Positions 1 to 5,825 of a stretch of 13,057 bases of DNA are shown one piece after another. This stretch comes from JAJFUG01 sp964473155 (lineage in GTDB: Bacteria > Gemmatimonadota > Glassbacteria > GWA2-58-10), in the NCBI GenBank assembly GCA_964473155.1, contig CAYYNT010000090.1, positions 1 to 13,057 on the forward strand. The letters are read 5' to 3'. The position numbers were made by a program, and so were the translations under genes. Within the stretch, counting starts at the first letter, position 1. Each line of letters opens with the position of its first letter. The notes below the pieces were generated by a model. That model was not told where the DNA came from, made no database searches, and worked only from the letters and a program-made list of their open reading frames with translations.

Positions 1-91
1 ACTCCTATACCCGAAACTCTTGATCCAATTTTACAGAACTTTTAAGACTTGACTTGTCGGAAAGGCTGGATTGGAAAAGTTGAATAAAGTA

Positions 92-121
92 TTGACAAGC
101 ATTATACAGAAATACTAAAAT
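92..121 (+). promoter_or_regulatory. sigma70-like promoter upstream of the NYN gene
   Basis: A perfect TTGACA (92-97) is followed after 18 bases by TAAAAT (116-121), five of six matches to the -10 consensus. Transcription would start near 128. This is about 140 bases before the NYN gene and only a few bases before the small ORF at 136. Seen by eye only; AT-rich DNA gives such matches by chance more often than GC-rich DNA, but the intact -35 is in its favour. Confidence 0.5.
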
Positions 122-135
122 AAAACAGGATTCAC

Positions 136-399
136 ATGGTGGAGACATTTGCAATCTTTATCTCGATATTGATTTTCATAGCGCCCCTGGCAGTAAGTCT
201 TACTCTTCATCTTGGTAAGATTGAACCCAGGGGCATTGCATTATACCCAAAAATGGGCGAGATGAAAAATGGAAAAACCACCGATGAAAGTTGCGGTTAT
301 GGTAGATGGTTCTTTTTTCTTGAAGAGATATCGCTTTATTTATGGAAAGGACCATTCTCCGCAGGATGTAATAAAGGAGCTGAATGCAATAATCTATAG
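136..399 (+). CDS. possible small hydrophobic leader ORF overlapping the NYN gene
   Basis: An 87-codon frame begins with ATG preceded by AGGA five bases upstream, directly after a good promoter match. Its first ~27 residues are strongly hydrophobic (FAIFISILIFIAPLAVSL), like a membrane segment. After codon ~45 it runs in a different frame through the start of the NYN gene, and its last ~40 residues are probably only the NYN reading frame read out of phase. It could be a genuine small membrane or leader peptide coupled to NYN translation, the remnant of an N-terminal membrane segment lost by frameshift, or chance. No family is recognised. I rate it as unlikely to be real as a full-length protein. 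Confidence 0.2.
   Translation: MVETFAIFISILIFIAPLAVSLTLHLGKIEPRGIALYPKMGEMKNGKTTDESCGYGRWFFFLEEISLYLWKGPFSAGCNKGAECNNL
183..234 (+). other. predicted structured leader RNA ahead of the NYN gene
   Basis: GCCCCTGG (183-190) pairs perfectly with CCAGGGGC (227-234), enclosing a smaller hairpin CTTAC/GTAAG (199-203 with 215-219, loop 11). A GC-rich 8-bp stem stands out in an otherwise AT-rich stretch and lies inside the presumed transcribed leader of the NYN gene. No known riboswitch is recognised. It could be a cis-acting control element or a coincidence. Confidence 0.3.
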
Positions 400-934
400 G
401 CATACAAAGGATGATGTTTTGATAAGAATATTTTATTATGATTGTTTGCCTTCAGATTTGAAGACTCATCTGCCTGTTTCTAAGAGCTTCGTTGATTTCG
501 GCCAATCCGGTGAAGCCAAATTCCGGTTGGATTTTTTTAAGGAATTGAAAAGAACAAGAAAAGTAGCAATGCGGATGGGAACTTTATACAATCGAAAAAA
601 ATGGTTGCTGAACAATGATAAGTTGAAAGAGTTGTTGGATGGACGAATAAGTGTTTCTGATCTGACGGATCAGGATTTTCAGTATGATTTCAAGCAAAAA
701 GGCATTGATATAAAACTGGGAGTGGATATCTCTACCCTCGCTTATAAAAGAATAGTCGATCGGATAATACTGATAGTGGGCGACAGTGATTTCGTTCCAG
801 CAATAAAAATCGCCAGGATTGAAGGGATTGACATAATTTTGGATCCCATGTGGAATCCGATACAAGAGGATTTACACGAACATATTGATGGCCTTATGTC
901 CACCTGTAAGAAGCCTTCTCGGATAAGTGCTTAG
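269..934 (+). CDS. NYN domain protein (LabA/DUF88-like, PIN-fold putative ribonuclease)
   Basis: The 221-residue protein is a single NYN domain. It has the N-terminal strand with the first acidic residue (VMVDGSFF, D13), the central K-G-I-D...GVDIS segment (D147, D153) and the IVGDSDF motif (D172, D174) followed by a helix. Together these form the acidic metal-binding cluster typical of the NYN/PIN fold. Family members are known or suspected metal-dependent RNases in RNA processing, and some sit in defence or regulatory loci; the substrate cannot be read here. There is no signal peptide or membrane segment, so it is cytoplasmic. The start is uncertain: ATG 269 has GGGCGA eight bases upstream, while ATG 284 gives a shorter protein beginning at MKVAVMVDG. 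The gene is monocistronic in the window and markedly AT-richer than its neighbours, which suggests recent acquisition. Its convergent neighbour is dut, across a hairpin. Confidence 0.85.
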   Translation: MEKPPMKVAVMVDGSFFLKRYRFIYGKDHSPQDVIKELNAIIYRHTKDDVLIRIFYYDCLPSDLKTHLPVSKSFVDFGQSGEAKFRLDFFKELKRTRKVAMRMGTLYNRKKWLLNNDKLKELLDGRISVSDLTDQDFQYDFKQKGIDIKLGVDISTLAYKRIVDRIILIVGDSDFVPAIKIARIEGIDIILDPMWNPIQEDLHEHIDGLMSTCKKPSRISA

Positions 935-961
935 AAATTACGCAGAAACTTACAATTCTAT

Positions 962-1019
962 CGAACGAAACGACAAGCCCCGTGGCAGTTTTCTCCCGCG
1001 GGGCTTGTCGTTTCGTTCG
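962..1019. terminator. perfect 21-bp inverted repeat, probable bidirectional terminator
   Basis: Bases 962-982 and 999-1019 are exact reverse complements over 21 bp (CGAACGAAACGACAAGCCCCG). The stem can extend three more pairs, one of them G-T, to leave a ten-base loop. It lies exactly between the convergent NYN gene (ending 934) and dut (ending 1032), so it probably ends both transcripts. The classic uninterrupted T run is missing on both sides; only TTTCGTTCG-like runs sit inside the stem arms. Termination may therefore use the inner GC-rich part followed by the TCGTTT arm. Confidence 0.75.
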
Positions 1020-1031
1020 GACTGTTATCCC

Positions 1032-1469
1032 TCAATGCGTCCCCGTGCTGCCGAACCCGCCCTCGCCGCGGCGGCTGTCCTCCAGGCTCTCCACCCGCGC
1101 CAGGGCCGCCTGCGCCACCGGCTGGATAAGCATCTGCGCGATACGCATCCCGCGATCCACCGCAAACGTCTCGCGGCCCAGGTTGGCTAACACAACTTTC
1201 ACCTCGCCCCGGTAGCCCGAGTCGATCACCCCGGCAAAACAGTGCAGGCCGTGCTTGACCGCCAGGCCGCTGCGGTCCCAGACCAGCCCGACAAATCCCT
1301 CCGGAATGGCGAAACGCAGCCCGGTCGGGACCAGCGCCCGCGCTCCCGGCTCGATCAACAGGGCTTCCGAGGCCCGCAGGTCCAGCCCGGCGTCTCCCGG
1401 ATGAGCGTAGCCCGGTTCCTCGAGGCCTTCGGCATCGAGCTGATACGGCAGTTTGCAGGACAATGTCAT
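1032..1469 (-). CDS. dut: deoxyuridine 5'-triphosphate nucleotidohydrolase (dUTPase)
   Basis: This is a trimeric-type dUTPase that hydrolyses dUTP to dUMP and pyrophosphate. It keeps uracil out of DNA and supplies the thymidylate synthase substrate. The 145 residues are the usual length. All five family motifs are present in order: AGLDLRA (27-33), PEGFVGLVWDRSGLA (56-70), GVIDSGYRGEV (80-90) with the expected catalytic Asp at 83, RGMRIAQMLI (106-115) and the C-terminal RRGEGGFGSTG arm (133-143). It is the last gene of the nrd operon; its ATG lies one base after the nrdG stop, with a GAGAGG Shine-Dalgarno inside the end of nrdG. The pairing makes sense because NrdD reduces ribonucleoside triphosphates, so UTP reduction yields dUTP that Dut removes. 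Confidence 0.97.
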   Translation of the reverse strand: MTLSCKLPYQLDAEGLEEPGYAHPGDAGLDLRASEALLIEPGARALVPTGLRFAIPEGFVGLVWDRSGLAVKHGLHCFAGVIDSGYRGEVKVVLANLGRETFAVDRGMRIAQMLIQPVAQAALARVESLEDSRRGEGGFGSTGTH

Positions 1470-1470
1470 C

Positions 1471-2247
1471 TCAGGCGCCTCTCAGGACTGTCTCGGTGAA
1501 ATGCGGGCGCATCAGCTCGTAGTAATGACGCAGCAGCTTTATCGGCGTCCGTTTCGCCGGAAGAGCTATCCCCTGGGACTCATCACGCGGCGGAACATAG
1601 GCCTGCAGGGCATAGCGCCGCGCCCCGGCCAGTTCGCGGCAGATCTGCAGCATGTCCTGTTCGGTGTGAAGGCCCGGCACGACCGTGGTGCGAAACTCGT
1701 ACGGGCCGCCCCATTCACGGATAATGCTCACGCTGCGGGAAATATTTTCCAGTTCGAGCTGAGGGCAGCCGGTGAGCAGACGGTAGCGTTCGAGTGGGGC
1801 TTTGTAGTCCATGGCCACGTAGTCTATCATCGGCAAAAGTCCGGCCAGACGGTCCGGAGAGGAGCCATTGGTGTCCAGCTTGACCTTGAAGCCCAGGTTT
1901 TTCAGCCGGAGAACAAGTTCATGCAGGCGTGGATTGAGGGTCGGCTCGCCGCCGGTCACGGTGACTGAATCGACCCAGTTTTCCCGGCTGGAGACAAGGA
2001 TTTCTTCCAGACGGTCCCAGCTCAGGCTTTCCTCGCGCGGCTCGATCAACTCGCGATTGTGGCAGAAGACGCAGCGCATGTTGCAGCCGGCGAGGAACAG
2101 GACACGGCAGAGCCGTCCCGGGTAATCGATCATGCTCACCCGCCGCAGCAGCGCGTAAACCGGGCTTCTTAGACCGTCATCCGGCAGGGGAGCCGGAGCC
2201 GCGCAGGCATCCAACACCGATATCTCCGTGCTTTCAATCGTGCTCAT
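1471..2247 (-). CDS. nrdG: anaerobic ribonucleoside-triphosphate reductase activating protein (radical SAM)
   Basis: This is a radical SAM activase that would use a 4Fe-4S cluster and S-adenosylmethionine to generate the glycyl radical on NrdD. The cluster motif CxxxCxxC is seen as CNMRCVFC (C55, C59, C62). The SAM-binding TGGEPT lies at 98-103, and the IDYPGR segment just before the cluster (40-45) is typical of the NrdG2-like branch (TIGR02495 type). At 258 residues it is longer than classical E. coli-type NrdG. About 30 N-terminal residues before the family core look non-conserved, but no better internal start is visible. The ATG overlaps the stop of the upstream redoxin gene by four bases (ATGA), and dut follows after one base. 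Pyruvate formate-lyase activase is the main alternative, but the neighbouring nrdD settles the assignment. Confidence 0.93.
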   Translation of the reverse strand: MSTIESTEISVLDACAAPAPLPDDGLRSPVYALLRRVSMIDYPGRLCRVLFLAGCNMRCVFCHNRELIEPREESLSWDRLEEILVSSRENWVDSVTVTGGEPTLNPRLHELVLRLKNLGFKVKLDTNGSSPDRLAGLLPMIDYVAMDYKAPLERYRLLTGCPQLELENISRSVSIIREWGGPYEFRTTVVPGLHTEQDMLQICRELAGARRYALQAYVPPRDESQGIALPAKRTPIKLLRHYYELMRPHFTETVLRGA

Positions 2248-2654
2248 CGGACACCGGCCGCCTGAAGTGACAACGCCCGGTCGAGCACTTCCCTGATCGC
2301 CGCTGGTGTGATCACGCCGCTGCCCCTGTAATCGGTCTCCAGCGAAAGGAACGTATCTATTTCAGCCTCTTCCTCGTTCAGCGTGCTCACCTTTTTCATG
2401 CAGCGAACCGGTTTCATCTCCACGCCGTTCTGGTTTTCCACCTGGCGGTAGACGAAAAGGCAGGGAATGCGCTGCGGATTGAGCACCTCGCACTGGGAGA
2501 AACGGATCAGGCCTTCTATCGTGCCCATGTCGTAATATTCCATCTCGAACCCGGCGTATGTCTCTTCCTGCAATATCTTGCCCAGGCGGCGCTTCAGAAG
2601 GTCACATTTGTCGCAGCCCTGCTTGCCGAACACCGCGGCCTTGAACATTTTCAT
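2244..2654 (-). CDS. thioredoxin/glutaredoxin-fold protein, probable NrdD electron donor
   Basis: The 136-residue protein starts with a beta strand (FKAAVFGK) followed by a CDKC redox motif (C14, C17) at the head of a helix, the layout of thioredoxins and glutaredoxins. RIPCLFVY (62-69) fits the conserved cis-proline loop (P64), with an unusual extra cysteine C65 directly after it. The ~40 C-terminal residues exceed a minimal glutaredoxin. The gene lies between nrdD and nrdG, overlapping both by four bases (ATGA each side), so it is translated with them. Some class III reductases, such as that of Neisseria bacilliformis, use thioredoxin-type reductants instead of formate. By context I infer this protein is the dedicated reductant of NrdD. 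Sequence similarity to known NrdH is not obvious, so the specific role is inference. Confidence 0.75.
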   Translation of the reverse strand: MKMFKAAVFGKQGCDKCDLLKRRLGKILQEETYAGFEMEYYDMGTIEGLIRFSQCEVLNPQRIPCLFVYRQVENQNGVEMKPVRCMKKVSTLNEEEAEIDTFLSLETDYRGSGVITPAAIREVLDRALSLQAAGVR

Positions 2655-5383
2655 GCTTCAGCTCCCTTCTCCGTCCCGGCCGCGCGGATCAGGCTCCCGA
2701 GCTGTTCGGTCTGCCCGGACACCGCATAGTTGCCGCGCCGTCGGTCCAGCAGTTCGCCCTCGCGCTTCGATTTGTTCCAGTTCTCTATTTTCGAGAAATA
2801 CCCCACCACGCGGGTTTCGCCGAAAGTGTTCTCGCTGCCGCAGGAGGGGCAGGCCTGGTGCAGGCCGCGGCTTATCTCGTTGCAGTCGCGGCAGCAGGTG
2901 AACTCCGGACTGATCGTGAGCTGCGCGGTCTGAGTCTTGTAGAACGTGTCGCGAACCAGGCGGTAGATAGTCCTCGGATCCGGCTTTTCCTCGCCCACGA
3001 AAGCATGGGTGATAGCGCCGGATTCGATCATCGAATGGAAACGCGCCTGCTTGCGGATACGCTCGACCAGGCTCACCTGGGCCTCGGGGGCCAGGTGCAC
3101 GCTGTTCGTGTAGTAGACCGTGTCCTGTTCTATGGAGCCTTTGACCACCTGGGCCGCCTGCTTCTTGAAATAGATCAGGTCGCTCTTGGCGAGCCGCCGG
3201 GCGGCGCTTTCGGCCGGGGTTTCCTCCAGTGTCACTTTCAGGCGGTGCTTCTCGGCCAGCTTTTTTGTCTTCAGGAACATTGCTGCGGTGACCCGCAGAC
3301 CCTGCTCCACCGCGGCCTCATCCTCGTGGAACTCCCTGCCGGTGATGAACCGGATCGCATCGTTCAGCCCGATCAGGCCGATGATGTATGTCGACTCCTC
3401 CAGGTCCACGTACGGACGGCCATCCATGCTGGGCTTGCCGATCTGCCAGAGGGGACGGCCCGGTCCGCTTATCATGCGCTTGATGTTGTCGCGTTTCTGA
3501 ATGTGCGCTTCCATCGCCAGGTCCATCGTGGCCAGGGCCTCGTCGATCAGCCCCTCCACTGTTTTGCGGCCGGTGAACGCGGCGCGGTAGGCGGCCTGCG
3601 GAAGGTTGATAGTCACATTCTGGAAACCGCAGAAACGCATGCTCTCCGGGTGCAGCAGCATGTAATTGTCATTGATCGTGGTTCTTAAACGGCAGCAGGC
3701 GCTCAGGGTCACCTCATCCCGGTCGAACACGAAATAGGTGCTGCCGTTGCGGCTGGCCAGCTCGCAGGCGTGGCGCAGGATGGCGTTCTGCTCGGGGTCG
3801 TTGAACGACTCCTCGTTCACGTGGAAATCGCATTTCGGGAACTCGAACACCTTGCCGTGACGGTCCCCCTCGCCGAACACATCTAACAGCGCCCGGGCGA
3901 ATTCCTGGGCTGTTTTGCGAAAATCATCGTAGGTGACCAGGCGCTCGCCGCGCGCCTCTATCCCGTCCTGCACCTCTTTGTCGGGAGTTATGGCCCCGGT
4001 CGAGGGGTTCAGGGTTTCGCGGTACACCACCCGCCCCTCATCGCTCTCGCTCTCCCTGAGCACCAGTTCCATGAGCTGATGCCCGCGGGAGTCGGTAATA
4101 TCCATCCGGCGCTCCTCGAGCTGCACCCTGGAGCCATCCGCCAGCCGCAGCATGTAATGCCCGCCCGGTCCCACCGCCGGGATCGCCGCCAGGTAAGCCG
4201 GCACGCCGGTGTGGATGTTGAAATCGAGGAACAGGGTCTGGCCGCCGCGGCTGAAAGCGTTCTGTGAACCGTTGAACACCAGTTCCTGGGCGATCTGCTT
4301 GAGTTGAGTGCCGTTCTTTCCCTCGACCAGCGGAGCGTAGAACACGTTTATGTAGCCTATTCCAAGCGCCCCGGCGTAGTTTGCCTGCATCGAGGCGAGA
4401 AATGTGTTCAGGTGGCCCGTGAGGACAGAGGCGCTGCGGGCGGGCTTGCTTTCCGTATTCAGGTTTTCCAGGCCGGTGAGGCCGTACTTCTTGATATATT
4501 CGAGGCTGTGGCTGGAGCAGTAGACCCGGTGAGGGTAACCCAGGTCGTGCACGTGGATCATCCCGGTGTCGTGGGCGCGCTTGACCTCCGGGCTGTAAAC
4601 TGTTTCCAGCGCCCACTGTTTGAGCACCAGCTCGGCGATCGACAGGTTGACCGCCTCGGGATTGTTGTTTACTATGTTGCTGTTCTCGCTGCTCTTGTTG
4701 AACATCAGCGTCTCCACATAGTCCCGCGGGACCGCGTAGATGCTGAGGTCTTTGAGCTGCTCGTTCAGGCCGCGGTCGATAAGCTCGTTGTTCACCAGCT
4801 CGCGGATCAGGGCCGTGTTGACTGTGGCGAATTCTCCGCCGATCACCCGGTTCTCGACCGCCTTGGCCACCGAGTTGGCGGTTTCGCTGTTCAGTCCGGT
4901 TTCCTGCATAAGCTGGCGCACTATTTTGGCGCGGTCCCACGGGTGCACGACCTCGCTGGTCAACGATTCGACCAGCAGCAGCCCGGCATCGGTCGGGTCG
5001 ATGCTGCCTCCGTGGTCATGGCGGACCCGGATCTTGCGGCGGGCCAGCTCGCGCATCTTGCGATAGCGCTTGTAGGCTGCCACTATGGAGGGCAGTTTTT
5101 CCTCGGCCAGCACGATTTCCACCAGGTCCTGGACGTCCTCGATCTCCGGGACACGCTGCCCCTTTTCGTCCGGGAACACATAGTATTCGCTGGACGGGTC
5201 ATCGAGGTAGCCAAGCACACGCTCCGTGACCTCGGCGAATTTCGCACTTTCCACGCGGGTTCCCTCCTGCCTGGCCACGGCCTCGGCTGCCCTGGCTACT
5301 GCCCGCGTGATCTTTTCCGGCTCGAACGGCACCAGTGTGCCGTTGCGCTTCTTGAAATACAAAAACGGCGCCGATGAGGGCAT
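2651..5383 (-). CDS. nrdD: anaerobic (class III) ribonucleoside-triphosphate reductase, glycyl radical enzyme
   Basis: This enzyme reduces NTPs to dNTPs under anaerobic conditions. From the ATG at 5383 it has 910 residues. An N-terminal ATP-cone (about 7-100) senses ATP/dATP, and a second ATP-cone-like segment follows (about 147-220). The catalytic barrel contains YCSSHS (C289), SRGGQTLFLDFNIHTG (378-393) and SACCRLR (561-567), whose cysteine is the expected thiyl radical site. A four-cysteine zinc site (C831/C834 and C845/C848, with an extra C830) precedes the glycyl radical motif RVVGYF (G861). The start at 5383 is chosen because GGGAGG stands four bases upstream; a frame extension begins only with TTG at 5419. 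Odd points are a ~75-residue insertion around 409-484 and a ~30-residue tail after the radical loop. It is first in the nrdD-redoxin-nrdG-dut operon. Confidence 0.96.
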   Translation of the reverse strand: MPSSAPFLYFKKRNGTLVPFEPEKITRAVARAAEAVARQEGTRVESAKFAEVTERVLGYLDDPSSEYYVFPDEKGQRVPEIEDVQDLVEIVLAEEKLPSIVAAYKRYRKMRELARRKIRVRHDHGGSIDPTDAGLLLVESLTSEVVHPWDRAKIVRQLMQETGLNSETANSVAKAVENRVIGGEFATVNTALIRELVNNELIDRGLNEQLKDLSIYAVPRDYVETLMFNKSSENSNIVNNNPEAVNLSIAELVLKQWALETVYSPEVKRAHDTGMIHVHDLGYPHRVYCSSHSLEYIKKYGLTGLENLNTESKPARSASVLTGHLNTFLASMQANYAGALGIGYINVFYAPLVEGKNGTQLKQIAQELVFNGSQNAFSRGGQTLFLDFNIHTGVPAYLAAIPAVGPGGHYMLRLADGSRVQLEERRMDITDSRGHQLMELVLRESESDEGRVVYRETLNPSTGAITPDKEVQDGIEARGERLVTYDDFRKTAQEFARALLDVFGEGDRHGKVFEFPKCDFHVNEESFNDPEQNAILRHACELASRNGSTYFVFDRDEVTLSACCRLRTTINDNYMLLHPESMRFCGFQNVTINLPQAAYRAAFTGRKTVEGLIDEALATMDLAMEAHIQKRDNIKRMISGPGRPLWQIGKPSMDGRPYVDLEESTYIIGLIGLNDAIRFITGREFHEDEAAVEQGLRVTAAMFLKTKKLAEKHRLKVTLEETPAESAARRLAKSDLIYFKKQAAQVVKGSIEQDTVYYTNSVHLAPEAQVSLVERIRKQARFHSMIESGAITHAFVGEEKPDPRTIYRLVRDTFYKTQTAQLTISPEFTCCRDCNEISRGLHQACPSCGSENTFGETRVVGYFSKIENWNKSKREGELLDRRRGNYAVSGQTEQLGSLIRAAGTEKGAEA

Positions 5384-5588
5384 GAAACCTCCCGACCTGG
5401 AGAAGTGTACTAACTGCAATGTCCTATCTGGCGAGGGGAATGAGTATAGATAGTCTTTTGCACGTTAGCTGTATCTTTGTTAAAAATTTTTGTCTGTTCA
5501 CGGATGGTTTTCACTAACACCTGGCGGTTTTTTGATGCCGGAAAACGATCTTTAACCCAACAGTTTTTCTTTCCTGCGCCGCTGTTTT
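5384..5588 (-). other. long nrdD leader (about 200 bases, no gene)
   Basis: Between the predicted nrdD promoter (-10 at 5589-5594) and the nrdD ATG there are about 200 bases with no coding potential on either strand. The stretch is AT-richer than the flanking genes. I see only the strong GGGAGG ribosome binding site at its end (CCTCCC on the + strand, 5388-5393). No known riboswitch, cobalamin element or obvious attenuator hairpin is recognised. A second promoter nearer the gene cannot be excluded: TATACT occurs on the - strand in the 5440s, without a good -35. Confidence 0.4.
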
Positions 5589-5616
5589 AAGATATTCTTC
5601 ACCCGGGTCTTGTCAA
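5589..5616 (-). promoter_or_regulatory. sigma70-like promoter of the nrdD operon
   Basis: Read on the - strand, TTGACA (5616-5611) is followed after 16 bases by TATCTT (5594-5589): a perfect -35 and a four-of-six -10. It points at nrdD, and the first of two NrdR-like boxes lies only seven bases upstream of the -35. The combination of a perfect -35, direction and adjacent operators makes this the best candidate for the operon promoter. Confidence 0.6.
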
Positions 5617-5623
5617 GAGAAAA

Positions 5624-5639
5624 ACACAAGATATTGTTG
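5624..5639. promoter_or_regulatory. NrdR box 1 (proximal to nrdD)
   Basis: The 16-mer ACACAAGATATTGTTG matches the published NrdR box consensus acaCwAtATaTwGtgt at 13 of 16 positions, including the core C, A, AT, T and G. NrdR is the ATP-cone repressor of bacterial ribonucleotide reductase genes. The site sits just upstream of the -35 of the nrdD promoter and is one of a pair 32 bp apart centre to centre. Confidence 0.8.
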
Positions 5640-5655
5640 TTTGGATGGTGGCGGG

Positions 5656-5671
5656 ACACAAAATATTGTAA
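5656..5671. promoter_or_regulatory. NrdR box 2 (distal)
   Basis: The 16-mer ACACAAAATATTGTAA again matches the NrdR consensus at 13 of 16 positions. The 16-base gap to box 1 (5640-5655) gives a 32-bp centre spacing, about three helical turns. This is the tandem spacing known for NrdR operators in E. coli and Streptomyces. The pair lies upstream of nrdD and inside the divergent intergenic region, so an effect on the TPR gene is possible but not shown. Confidence 0.8.
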
Positions 5672-5825
5672 CTTCTCTAAAATTATCGAGTTGTCTGCAA
5701 TGAACCGTAATTCGCGTTTCAAGTGTAAAATTTTCTTTCTTCAAACGATGATGGAAGTTAGAAAAATGTTATTTTCAGATGAGAGTTTCGGAAGCCAAAA
5801 AAATATTTTTCAGCGGCCAGTCCGG

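Noticed and set aside
927..1215. Two overlapping + strand frames at the 3' end of dut
   Set aside because: They cross the terminator hairpin and are antisense to the conserved dUTPase motifs 3 to 5.
4038..4940. 300-codon frame on the - strand inside nrdD
   Set aside because: Out-of-phase reading of nrdD, rich in Arg, Pro, Gly and Gln as expected for a shifted GC-rich frame.
4304..5377. 357-codon open frame on the + strand opposite nrdD
   Set aside because: It lies wholly antisense to nrdD, whose domains and motifs are unmistakable. High GC removes stops in the opposite frame, and the translation matches no family.
5384..5419. Twelve-residue N-terminal extension of NrdD from TTG 5419
   Set aside because: ATG 5383 has a GGGAGG Shine-Dalgarno and starts just before the ATP-cone; the extension starts with TTG and adds no domain.
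5610..5825. N-terminal extension of the TPR protein from a TTG at 5610
   Set aside because: It would run through the nrdD -35 and both NrdR boxes, has no ribosome binding site, and would put ~70 residues before a clear signal peptide.
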